A DNA stretch of 30,028 bases from JAJRXR01 sp044439985. Lineage in GTDB: Bacteria; Planctomycetota; Phycisphaerae; Phycisphaerales; UBA1924. The notes under the pieces are model-generated. The model was not told the DNA's origin and did no database searches. It saw only the letters and a list, made by a program, of their open reading frames with translations. Every line of letters begins with the position of its first letter. Position 1 is the first letter of the stretch. This document shows positions 1-6,169 of the stretch, piece after piece. Position numbers and translations under genes: made by a program. The stretch spans positions 1 through 30,028 of the forward strand of contig JBITAG010000277.1 in NCBI GenBank assembly GCA_044439985.1. The letters are read 5' to 3'.

Positions 1-300
1 ACGCCCCCCCCCGGCGCCACCGCGCAGCAGCTGCACCTGCAGGTTCCCGATCCCCTTGACCGTGTCCCCCCACGCGTCGCGCAGCTCCAGGTGCAGCACG
101 AGGCGGGCCTCCCCCTCACCCGTCCGCTCGATCTGCGTCAGCGGGTAGACCCGCATGCTCGCGGGCGCGAACGGTCCCCCCGTGAGCTGCCCCGTCGCGG
201 GCATCGACTCGCGCGGGAGCGAACCGGGACGCGCACACCCGCCCAACGCCCCGCACGCCACCACCGAACCGACCAGCACCGTCCGCGTCATCAGTCTCAT
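1..300 (-). CDS. Putative lipoprotein, 3' end cut by the window edge
   Basis: The first 100 residues are visible and the frame is still open at base 1. The N-terminus has a basic start, a hydrophobic stretch and a lipobox-like A-L-G-G-C (Cys22), so it is probably a lipidated envelope protein. A later part has the pattern R-D-A-W-G-D-T-V-K-G, which resembles small planctomycete lipoproteins of unknown role; this is recognition from memory. It starts 9 nt after the stop of the holin-like gene and so could be the last gene of the phage-like operon. However, it has no clear Shine-Dalgarno site, and a TAGACT lies 6 nt before its ATG, so it may have its own leaderless transcript and be a host gene. 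A second ATG three codons downstream is also possible. Confidence 0.7.
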   Translation of the reverse strand, partial: MRLMTRTVLVGSVVACGALGGCARPGSLPRESMPATGQLTGGPFAPASMRVYPLTQIERTGEGEARLVLHLELRDAWGDTVKGIGNLQVQLLRGGAGGGR

Positions 301-306
301 GCCCGG

Positions 307-312
307 AGTCTA
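307..312 (-). promoter_or_regulatory. -10-like hexamer TAGACT, leaderless type
   Basis: TAGACT on the minus strand lies 6 nt before the lipoprotein ATG and overlaps the stop codon of the upstream gene. The spacing would put the transcript start at or next to the ATG. No -35 box is convincing. Confidence 0.4.
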
Positions 313-585
313 ACCCTCCGCGCCCTCCCGGCGCCCGGGCAGCACCCGCCCGAGCAACGCCACCAGCCCCCGCTGCCCCGCCTCCAGGGCGGAAAGCGCC
401 CTCGTGTTCTCCTTGAGCGCCGTCACCAGCACATCCAGCTCCGTGCGCTCTCGCAGGATCCGATCGTGCAGCTCACCGATCTGCTTCTCCCTCGCCGCCG
501 ACGCCCGACGCTCGGTCATCCACATCCACCCGATCAGCCCCGCCACGCCGAACTGCGAGACCACCGCCGCGACCTCCGCCTCCAT
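310..585 (-). CDS. Small membrane protein with coiled coil, holin-like
   Basis: This 91-residue protein has one hydrophobic segment at about residues 5-24 (around FGVAGLIGWMWM), then a charged amphipathic helix rich in Glu and Arg (about 25-75) that should form a coiled coil. This layout matches small phage holins of the BhlA/UviB type and other phage lysis accessory proteins; no sequence motif proves it. The ATG at 583-585 is preceded by GAGGAGG at good distance. It follows the previous gene by 10 nt in the same operon as portal and capsid, which supports a phage role. It could also be a generic membrane-anchored coiled-coil protein. Confidence 0.6.
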   Translation of the reverse strand: MEAEVAAVVSQFGVAGLIGWMWMTERRASAAREKQIGELHDRILRERTELDVLVTALKENTRALSALEAGQRGLVALLGRVLPGRREGAEG

Positions 586-595
586 CACCCCCTCC

Positions 596-988
596 TCACG
601 TTCCGATGAACCGCCTGAACCGCGCCACGTACCCCACGGACCAGACCCGCCCCCGGTCCGTCGGCCCAGTCTCCTCGTACCGATAGAGCGACATCGAGTC
701 CCACGCCCGCCCGTGCCCGTCCACCAAGGTCCCCGCCACCGGGGTGTTCGAGCTCTCCGCCTGCGCCGTGATCGCGTCGCGCAGCGCCCAGAGCGCCCCT
801 TCGCTCTCCCCCACCAGGCGTCCGAGCACGTGAACCTCCAGCTCCAGGTCCCCGAACCAGCTCGACCCCGCCTGCGCCGGGTCCCCCGACACCACCGAGA
901 GCGGGACCGCATACAACCCCTGGCGACCCATCACGAACCGGTGCGGCCCGGATCCGAAAAGGTCCAGCCCCTTGAACGAACTCCCCAT
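596..988 (-). CDS. Phage-module protein, possible head-tail connector or tail completion protein
   Basis: This 130-residue protein begins M-G-S-S-F-K-G-L-D-L-F-G-S-G-P. I chose the ATG at 986-988 because GGGAGG lies just upstream; an in-frame TTG five codons earlier is weaker. It has no signal peptide or membrane segment and alternates hydrophobic and polar residues as in beta-rich structural proteins, with an aromatic C-terminal part (YRYEE ... YVARFRRF). I do not recognise a named family. Its place between the tail-tube-like gene (15 nt) and the holin-like gene (10 nt) suggests a small connector, tail-completion or minor structural protein. Confidence 0.6.
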   Translation of the reverse strand: MGSSFKGLDLFGSGPHRFVMGRQGLYAVPLSVVSGDPAQAGSSWFGDLELEVHVLGRLVGESEGALWALRDAITAQAESSNTPVAGTLVDGHGRAWDSMSLYRYEETGPTDRGRVWSVGYVARFRRFIGT

Positions 989-1003
989 CGCCCCCCCTCC
1001 CAA

Positions 1004-1408
1004 TCAGGCGTCGTCCACGCCCACCGGGTCGCTCACCCCGTCGGGCGAGATCGCCACCAGCTCCACGTACCGACGCGACCCGCGCGACACCGACGTCTCG
1101 TAGCTCACCGTCCGCACCACCGCGTCGATCGTCACCTCCCGCGTCCCGGCGTCCGAGGAGTTCTGTCCCGTCACGAACGAGAGCGTCCCCCGCTCCCCCG
1201 GACGCACCCGGTCCATGTCGTCCCCCAGCATCTCCTGCACCACGCGCACCGTCACGAGCTGCTCGGGCACATCCGCGAAGACGACGTGCGCCCCGCCGTC
1301 CCCCCATTCCGTGAGCACGTGGCGCGCTGAGCGTCCCACCGAGACGCTTGTCACGTTGGTCCACGTGCTCGATCCAAACTCCACCCGCCTCGGATTCAGC
1401 ACCAACAT
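1004..1408 (-). CDS. Phage-module beta-rich protein, possible tail tube or tail subunit
   Basis: This 134-residue protein has alternating hydrophobic/polar strands and no signal peptide or membrane helix. A central V-F-A-D-V-P-E-Q-L-V-T-V-R-V-V-Q-E block and a C-terminal block with Y-V-E-L-V-A-I-S are beta-strand like. Size and composition fit small phage tail-tube or tail-terminator proteins, but I see no diagnostic motif, so this is inferred from size, fold propensity and position. The ATG at 1406-1408 lies 3 nt after the TGA of the upstream gene, with AGGGGG-GAAGG-like purines ahead, which indicates translational coupling. Confidence 0.55.
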   Translation of the reverse strand: MLVLNPRRVEFGSSTWTNVTSVSVGRSARHVLTEWGDGGAHVVFADVPEQLVTVRVVQEMLGDDMDRVRPGERGTLSFVTGQNSSDAGTREVTIDAVVRTVSYETSVSRGSRRYVELVAISPDGVSDPVGVDDA

Positions 1409-1411
1409 CCT

Positions 1412-2041
1412 TCACCCCCTGGTCAGCGCCACCACATTCATCCGGCGCACCGCGTCGGGCGCCCCGTCCCCGTCCAGATCCACGCGGGCCACCACCCGCT
1501 GACGCTCGGCGCTGAAGCGTTCGCGATACATCGCCGCCTTCGACGCCATCCCCTCCGCGCCCGCCGCGCTCGCCGCGGCGTAGACCAGGTGAAGCGCCCC
1601 GAGCGCCTCGACCAGGCGCAGATCCTCCGGGTTCACCACATCCGCCTCCGTCGGCGCCGCGCCTCCCGGCGACCCGAGACCGAGCATCCGCGCCACCTGC
1701 TCATGCACGATCGCCAGCTGCGGGGCGAACGTGGAAACCTCCACCACCCCATCCACGATCGTCCCCACCCCCAGCGCCGCCCCCGAATCGCTCGCCCGCA
1801 GGCGCGAGACCTGAAGCTCGCTCCCCGACGTGCGTGAGAGCACCTCGAGCGCCACGCCCTCGATCACGACGACGTGCCCCTCCCCCACCTCCGCCTCGTC
1901 GAAGCCTGTGTCCTGGCTGGTCATCGTCATCGCCGTGCCGCTGACCGATCCCACGCCGCGCACCAGACGCTGCCCGAGCCACGCCACCTCGCGGAACACC
2001 CCCGGCTCCAGGACCAGCAGATCCCGATCACGCGCAAACAT
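1412..2041 (-). CDS. Phage-module structural protein, possible head-tail adaptor
   Basis: This 209-residue protein appears to have two parts. Residues 1 to about 110 are beta-rich (L-E-P-G-V-F-R-E-V-A-W-L-G-Q-R-L near the start). Residues about 130-209 are helical and contain A-A-M-Y-R-E-R-F-S-A-E-R followed by D-L-D-G-D-G-A-P-D, an EF-hand-like Asp loop. The helical C-terminal half recalls phage connector proteins. The product is not assigned to a named family; the call rests on its place just after the capsid gene. A GAGGGGGGCGAG purine run precedes the ATG. The 145 nt between it and the capsid stop hold nothing I recognise and form the largest gap inside the operon. Confidence 0.6.
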   Translation of the reverse strand: MFARDRDLLVLEPGVFREVAWLGQRLVRGVGSVSGTAMTMTSQDTGFDEAEVGEGHVVVIEGVALEVLSRTSGSELQVSRLRASDSGAALGVGTIVDGVVEVSTFAPQLAIVHEQVARMLGLGSPGGAAPTEADVVNPEDLRLVEALGALHLVYAAASAAGAEGMASKAAMYRERFSAERQRVVARVDLDGDGAPDAVRRMNVVALTRG

Positions 2042-2186
2042 CTCGCCCCCCTCGCACTCGCTCCAGCGGACCCTCCGGTCCCGTCAAACCCGCGCCGCCG
2101 GTCTCCCGACGACGCAGGCGCGCATGGTCCCCCCGAACCCCACGCCTTCGCTCCGCGCCCGCCCCCCCAACGGGCGGACCGGCGCC

Positions 2187-2417
2187 CTACACCCCCAGAC
2201 CGCTGATCAGCCCGTGGGCGTTCTCGTTCTTGAACTCCAGCGTGTACTCCCCGATCACCTGCCCCCGGATCGAGTCACCGTCCGAGGCCAGGGGCTTGTA
2301 GTGGAAGCTGCGTCCCTGCAGCGGCATCACCTGAACCCGCGACGAGTCGAGCAGGAGCACCGAGTCGCTCGGCATCCACCGGCTCATCACCACCTTGCAC
2401 ACCCCGAAGTCGCTCTC
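2187..2417 (-). pseudogene. C-terminal part of the major capsid protein, after an in-frame TAA
   Basis: This stretch continues exactly in the frame of the capsid gene upstream. It reads E-S-D-F-G-V-C-K-V-V-M-S-R-W-M-P straight after the TAA at 2418-2420, then S-F-H-Y-K-P-L-A, V-I-G-E-Y-T-L-E-F-K-N-E-N-A-H-G, and a true stop (TAG) at 2187-2189. This is how the C-terminus of DUF5309/SU10-type capsid proteins looks: a Tyr before E-S-D-F-G, a W-M-P strand and a terminal T-L-E-F-x-N-E-x-A-H-G. The 76 codons are well conserved, with no second stop or shift. Alone it could begin at the ATG at 2400-2402 (71 residues), but no Shine-Dalgarno site supports that. It is best read as the lost or read-through end of the capsid protein. 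Confidence 0.8.
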
Positions 2418-3362
2418 TTACACGCTCACCAGGTCCCGGTACGCCGTGTCCTCCGGCAGGTACGCCCGGCTCCCCGTCGCGAAGGCGTTGATGCGCCGCT
2501 TCTGCGCCCCGCCCACGACGATCGTGTCCACGCTCCCCGAGGACTGCTCCCAGATCATCTTCAACGCCGCGTTGAGCACGCCCTCGGTCAGCTCGTCGTT
2601 CCCGGCGCCGCCGCCGTCCGGGATCCCCCCCGTCCCCGGCTCGAACCGGTTGGTCGCGATCGAGTGGATGATCCCGTTGAGCGATCGACGAACCGAGCCC
2701 GATCCCTGCGGGGCGCTCGCGGGCGCCACCCCGTTGATCACACAGTTCTCCAGGTCGCGCAGCAGCTCGCGCATGCGCTCCTGCTTCTGGTAGTCCACCT
2801 CGTCGTCGATCCCGTACGCCCGGGCCGCCTGCATCGAGCCCGACACGTCCACGCTCGCGGTGAAGATCTGGGTGTAGTTGCTCTTACGCACGCGCTGGGT
2901 GAAGCGGGCGTCCGGCGCCCCGTCCCCCTCGAGCGCCGCGTTGCCCAGGATCGTGAGCGTCATGTCGTCGGTCAGGGCGGCCGCCGGCGTCCCCCCGTAC
3001 CCGCGTGTCACGACGATCGCGTCCGTTCCCGCGTCCACCGTCGTCACGAGCATCACCTCGTCCGACTCCCCGGGGCGGACCAGGTCACCCTCCCGGAACA
3101 TCGAGGCGTCGTCGAGCGTGAGGACCGAGGCCGACTCCGGGCTCGGGGTGAACGTCGCCTGATCGATCGTCCCCGAGTTGGGCAGCAGGGCGTCCTCGAT
3201 CCACTCGTGCACCGTGCTGCTCGCCGCCCGCTTCGGATCACCCAGATGATCCAGCAGCGCCGTCTCGTGCGGGCTGACGATCCCGATCACGTCCGACACG
3301 TCCTCCACCAGTTCCGGCAGGTCCGCCCCCGCCCCGTACGTCGCCTTGCCCGTGAATGCCAT
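2418..3362 (-). CDS. Major capsid protein, SU10/DUF5309-like, truncated at residue 314 by TAA
   Basis: The 314 residues before the stop fit the SU10-like (DUF5309) major capsid family: an N-terminal G-A-G-A-D-L-P-E-L-V-E-D-V, then H-E-T-A-L-L-D-H-L-G-D, then V-H-E-W-I-E-D-A-L-L-P, and a helical block with a conserved R-x-L-x-D-L-E-N-C-V-I-N-G around the middle. The gene would assemble the HK97-fold shell with the portal encoded upstream. A strong GGGAGGAG lies before the ATG at 3360-3362. The frame ends ...Y-R-D-L-V-S-V-TAA; the family normally has Tyr here, so TAC or TAT to TAA is the simplest change. Read through, the full protein would be 391 residues. A truncated product would lack the last strand elements and probably not assemble. 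Confidence 0.85.
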   Translation of the reverse strand: MAFTGKATYGAGADLPELVEDVSDVIGIVSPHETALLDHLGDPKRAASSTVHEWIEDALLPNSGTIDQATFTPSPESASVLTLDDASMFREGDLVRPGESDEVMLVTTVDAGTDAIVVTRGYGGTPAAALTDDMTLTILGNAALEGDGAPDARFTQRVRKSNYTQIFTASVDVSGSMQAARAYGIDDEVDYQKQERMRELLRDLENCVINGVAPASAPQGSGSVRRSLNGIIHSIATNRFEPGTGGIPDGGGAGNDELTEGVLNAALKMIWEQSSGSVDTIVVGGAQKRRINAFATGSRAYLPEDTAYRDLVSV

Positions 3363-3392
3363 CGCGTCTCCTCCCTTCCGGTTCCAACCCGT

Positions 3393-3932
3393 TCACCCGC
3401 GCCCGAACCCGGACGCCTCACACACTCCGGCGCTGACGCAGGTAACGCAGCAGCGCCCCCGATCCCCGGACCGGCGCGCCTCCTCCGCCAGCCCTTCGAG
3501 CCCGCCCGCGGGGCTCCCCTCCTCGGCCGGTCGCATCCCCGGTCCCGGTCTTCCCGCGCCCCCCGGCGCGCTCCGGAAGAGGAAGGGCTTGCGCGCCCGC
3601 AGTTCCTCGACCGCGAGCGCCACGTCCGGCTCGTCCATCTGCGACACCGCCGCTTCCGTCAGCAAGCGCGCCACCTCCAGGTCCACCGTGTCCGAGTCGC
3701 TCAACGCCAGGTCGATCTGTCGCCGACGCTCGCTCGCCTCCAACGCCTCGCGCGCCGCCTCCAGCTCCGCCTCGAGCGCCGCGATCCGCTCCTCCTGCGC
3801 CCGGCACCGCCCCTCGGCCTCCTCCGCCCGCGCCCGCAGCAGCACCTCCTCGCTCACCGGAGCGCCCGTCTCCTCACCCGGCGTCTCCCCGGAGCCCCCA
3901 CCGATCGGCTCGTTGTTCTGCCCGCCCTTCAT
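3393..3932 (-). CDS. Scaffold-like coiled-coil protein, probable 3' frameshift
   Basis: This 179-residue frame sits between portal and capsid, the usual place for a scaffolding protein. Residues about 25-75 are a Glu/Ala/Arg-rich coiled coil (A-A-L-E-A-E-L-E-A-A-R-E-A-L-E). The middle, with D-L-E-V-A-R-L-L-T-E-A-A and R-A-R-K-P-F-L-F-R, resembles phage DUF4355-type scaffolds. After about residue 150 the frame becomes implausible, with three Cys within seven residues. One extra G in the G5 run (plus-strand C5 at 3456-3460) would instead give ...R-G-A-L-L-R-Y-L-R-Q-R-R-S-V and a stop at 3418, a basic helix typical of scaffold C-termini. The ATG at 3930-3932 has GGAGG upstream and lies 30 nt after the portal stop. 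Confidence 0.75.
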   Translation of the reverse strand: MKGGQNNEPIGGGSGETPGEETGAPVSEEVLLRARAEEAEGRCRAQEERIAALEAELEAAREALEASERRRQIDLALSDSDTVDLEVARLLTEAAVSQMDEPDVALAVEELRARKPFLFRSAPGGAGRPGPGMRPAEEGSPAGGLEGLAEEARRSGDRGRCCVTCVSAGVCEASGFGRG

Positions 3933-3962
3933 CGCTGTCGCCTCCTTCGATGCGCCCGCCGA

Positions 3963-5450
3963 TCACCGGATCGCCGGGTCCGTCGCCTCGTACCCCAGAT
4001 CGCTCAGCACGCGCTCCTCGCTCACGCCAAGCTCCACCTTCGCCCGCGCCGCCGCCACGTCCTCGCGCTCCTCGCTCGGGAGCGGGTTCGACCACTGCAC
4101 ACGCACGCCCCGGTCCGCGACGCCTGTGCGCACCACCCCGGCGGCGTCGAGCGCCTCGAGCACGATCCGGCTCGCCTGCGCGATCCCGCGCCCGTAGGTC
4201 ACCCGCTTGCGCTCCGTCTTGGCCAGCAGCCCGATCAGCGTCACCCGCAGCGCCGTCGCGCTCGACAGGTTCCCCACGCGACCCCGCAGCACGCCCCCCG
4301 CCAGCGGGGGCGCGGCGCTCACCTTGTCCATCGCCTCCCGGATCTGCTCGATGTGCGCGCTCTCGCTCGGGCTCGACGTGTCCCCCCCGAACGCCTCCAC
4401 CGAGGCCTCCATGTTGTCCGTCTGCCAGAGCGTCCCCGGCCCCACCGGCGCCCGGTCGAACCCCTCGATCCCCTTGGCCAGGTACATCTGGAAACTCTGC
4501 ATCGTCACCCGGCTCGCCCGGTCGCTCAGTCGCGTGTTCAGCTCGTCCTGCAGCGGGATCAGCGCCTCCACCTCACTCAGCCCCGAGTAGCGCAGCGGCT
4601 GGCTCACGTTCTGGATGTGGGCCACCGGGAGCGTCTGGGGCAGCAGCACGCTGCGCGTCTCCTCCACCAGCGTCTCGTCCTCGTAGACCTGGCGCACGCC
4701 CGGGCCGAGCAGCTCCAGGCTCAACGCCCGCCCCCCCGTCGCGGGCGCCGTCGCCCGTCGCCCCCCGCGCCGGCGCCCCCGACGGGCGCCCTCCACCTCG
4801 CCCGCCGACGCCTCACGCTCGACGCAGACCGCGTACGCGTCCAGCTCCCGGTAGTCGTCCCGGCTGACGAGCCCGATCCCGCGCGTCGCGTCCACCGGCT
4901 CGATGCGCACCGCCGCCGCGATCGCCCCCACGTCCCCCGCGCGTGCCCGCAGCAGGCGATCCTCATCGATGCGCACGACCAGATCCACGTGCCCGTAGAC
5001 GTGCCCCAGCGTCGCCACGTCCTGCAGCAGCGCGATCCCCCCCGAGGCTTCCCAGACCGCCTCGAGCGCGTCCTCCACCCGCGTCCGCGTCCCCTCGTCG
5101 GCGCTCGTGCTCAGGATCCGGATGGGCTTGCCGAAGAGGAAGTCCACCATCAGCTGCACGCGCCACGCGATGTCGTTCTCGATCACCACCTCGCGCCGCC
5201 CCGAAGCCCGGTCGTCGAGCGTCGGGTCCCGCCGGACACCCGTCACCCGCTCGGGGAGCCCCACCTCCTGGGCCTGGCGGTACCACCCGCGGCAGGACCG
5301 GCCCGCGCCCACCGGCTCGAGCGGGTTCCGGTAGTAACTCCAAAGCCGTTCCAGACGCGCCACCTCCCGCGTCCGGTGCTCGCGCAGCGCGAGTCGCAGC
5401 CTTGCCTCGTCGAGGCCAACTCCGGAGAACCCCTCGAGCCGGTAGGACAT
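3963..5450 (-). CDS. Phage portal protein, SPP1 gp6-like
   Basis: This 495-residue protein would form the dodecameric ring at the capsid vertex through which DNA passes. An early I-E-N-D-I-A-W-R segment leads into V-D-F-L-F-G-K-P-I (about residues 102-110), like the F-x-x-G-K-P-I of the SPP1 gp6/PF05133 portal family. It is followed by a G-H-V-Y-G-H-V-D-L-V-V strand, and later L-I-P-L-Q-D-E-L-N-T-R-L-S-D-R and N-L-S-S-A-T-A-L-R-V-T-L. An Arg/Gly-rich low-complexity stretch lies at about 215-240. The ATG at 5448-5450 has GAGGAGG upstream; the frame is open further back but that part does not look coding. It is the first gene of the head operon. The terminase gene expected before it is absent. 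Confidence 0.88.
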   Translation of the reverse strand: MSYRLEGFSGVGLDEARLRLALREHRTREVARLERLWSYYRNPLEPVGAGRSCRGWYRQAQEVGLPERVTGVRRDPTLDDRASGRREVVIENDIAWRVQLMVDFLFGKPIRILSTSADEGTRTRVEDALEAVWEASGGIALLQDVATLGHVYGHVDLVVRIDEDRLLRARAGDVGAIAAAVRIEPVDATRGIGLVSRDDYRELDAYAVCVEREASAGEVEGARRGRRRGGRRATAPATGGRALSLELLGPGVRQVYEDETLVEETRSVLLPQTLPVAHIQNVSQPLRYSGLSEVEALIPLQDELNTRLSDRASRVTMQSFQMYLAKGIEGFDRAPVGPGTLWQTDNMEASVEAFGGDTSSPSESAHIEQIREAMDKVSAAPPLAGGVLRGRVGNLSSATALRVTLIGLLAKTERKRVTYGRGIAQASRIVLEALDAAGVVRTGVADRGVRVQWSNPLPSEEREDVAAARAKVELGVSEERVLSDLGYEATDPAIR

Positions 5451-5581
5451 GGGCCACCCCTCCTCTTCCCCGCGCCGGTCCTGGTGTGGTCCCGACGCCA
5501 CCAACTTGCCCGTCTGACGCCGCCCCGATGACGACGCCTCTACCCCTCCCCCCCCCGGTCCCGATCTGTGCGCGCGCAGGG

Positions 5582-5594
5582 GGTCACTCCGAAA
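5582..5594 (+). repeat. Direct repeat copy 1, GGTCACTCCGAAA
   Basis: Thirteen identical bases recur 112 bp to the right at 5694-5706. Both copies are preceded by GCGCGCGCA within a few bases, so the similarity extends to about 25 bp with a small length difference. The copies flank the candidate promoter of the portal operon, so an operator is one option and an attachment-site remnant another. Confidence 0.6.
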
Positions 5595-5627
5595 CGCCGC
5601 GGGCGCACAAACCCCTGCCCCATCGGG

Positions 5628-5656
5628 CGTAAAAAAACTTCTGATTTCTTCTTCAA
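5628..5656 (-). promoter_or_regulatory. Candidate promoter of the portal-capsid operon
   Basis: On the minus strand TTGAAG (5651-5656) is followed after 17 nt by TTTACG (5628-5633). The -35 is good and the -10 is weak. It lies about 180 nt before the portal ATG in the only A/T-rich patch nearby, between the two direct repeats. Confidence 0.35.
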
Positions 5657-5693
5657 CGCCCCGCCCCGCGCGCCGCGGCGCGCGCGCAAACAC

Positions 5694-5706
5694 GGTCACT
5701 CCGAAA
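5694..5706 (+). repeat. Direct repeat copy 2, GGTCACTCCGAAA
   Basis: Identical over 13 bp to the copy at 5582-5594, with GCGCGCGCA upstream in both. On the minus strand this copy is upstream of the candidate operon promoter and copy 1 is downstream of it. Confidence 0.6.
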
Positions 5707-5735
5707 AACGAACAACCCCCGGGTCATCCCGGGGG
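5704..5735 (-). terminator. Rho-independent terminator of the 84-residue protein gene
   Basis: The stem CCCCCGGG/CCCGGGGG (5716-5723 and 5728-5735) has a 4-nt loop. On the minus strand it is followed by TTGTTCG and TTTTT. It lies about 30 nt past the stop of the gene at 5765, and so also shields the phage operon from transcription entering from the right. Confidence 0.75.
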
Positions 5736-5764
5736 CGTGCCTCGTTCATCCTCGGCCCGACGCC

Positions 5765-6019
5765 TCAGTCGCTCAGGATCTCGACGTGCGAGTGCTGGTC
5801 GAGATTGACGTACGTGATCTCCCCGTCGTCCTTGCGCAGCTCGACCCGGTCGATCCAGAGCTTCTTGTCCTTGCTGTGGGCGTACCACGACCCGGTTTTC
5901 TGCTGACCGACCCGCAGGATCACGCCCTCCACGCTCGTGGTCATGGCGCCGCTCTGACGCGGCACCTGCTGCGTGATCCGCACCCGAACACCCTTCCCAA
6001 GCTCGACAGACGTCCTCAT
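5765..6019 (-). CDS. Small conserved protein of unknown function, 84 aa
   Basis: The protein is soluble, beta-rich and without signal peptide or membrane helix. It has an early L-G-K-G-V-R-V-R-I-T-Q-Q-V strand, a middle T-G-S-W-Y-A-H-S-K-D-K-K-L-W-I-D-R block and an acidic end. It recalls small planctomycete hypothetical proteins, but I cannot give a function. The ATG at 6017-6019 has no Shine-Dalgarno site; a TAGAGT lies 6 nt upstream, so its transcript may be leaderless. It stands alone, is terminated by the hairpin at 5704-5735, and is divergent from the FG-GAP gene. It is probably a chromosomal neighbour, not part of the phage module. Confidence 0.7.
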   Translation of the reverse strand: MRTSVELGKGVRVRITQQVPRQSGAMTTSVEGVILRVGQQKTGSWYAHSKDKKLWIDRVELRKDDGEITYVNLDQHSHVEILSD

Positions 6020-6025
6020 GCCCCC

Positions 6026-6031
6026 ACTCTA
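6026..6031 (-). promoter_or_regulatory. -10-like hexamer TAGAGT, leaderless type
   Basis: TAGAGT on the minus strand ends 6 nt before the ATG of the 84-residue protein. There is no Shine-Dalgarno site between them. Confidence 0.45.
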
Positions 6032-6078
6032 GCTCGCCAAAGTCCCCCCCGCCCGGGGGCGAGGGGAGGCAAAAACGA

Positions 6079-6107
6079 TTGTGGCCCGTTCCTCCCAGCG
6101 GTACGCT
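6079..6107 (+). promoter_or_regulatory. Candidate promoter for the FG-GAP protein
   Basis: TTGTGG (6079-6084), a 17-nt spacer and TACGCT (6102-6107) match the housekeeping sigma pattern. Transcription would start near 6114, leaving a leader of about 55 nt before the ATG at 6170. Confidence 0.45.
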
Positions 6108-6169
6108 GGAGCCCGGTTGGGCGTGGGGTCGGGGGGAAGCCGCCCCGCGATCAACCGGGAGTGCCCGCG

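Larger units (their letters stand above)
5451..5764. other. Intergenic region between the phage operon and the chromosomal gene block
   Basis: These 314 nt hold no gene I can support. They contain two copies of GGTCACTCCGAAA, a candidate minus-strand promoter between them, a 16-bp perfect palindrome of G and C at 5668-5683, an A7 run at 5631-5637, and the terminator of the gene to the right. It is one of the few A/T-containing spots of the window, as expected for a control region at the head of an operon. Confidence 0.7.

Noticed and set aside
2418..2420. Genome-wide reassignment of TAA to Tyr
   Set aside because: TAA ends the LuxR-type regulator, the hydrolase and the thioredoxin at sensible positions.
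1830..5531. A 1233-codon open frame on the plus strand across the phage module
   Set aside because: It is Arg/Pro/His-rich, antisense to portal, scaffold and capsid genes that have clear families and Shine-Dalgarno sites, and is a by-product of high GC.
5668..5683. A 16-bp perfect G/C palindrome as terminator or origin
   Set aside because: No T-run follows directly on either strand and no iterons or DnaA boxes are near; low-complexity GC easily gives such palindromes.
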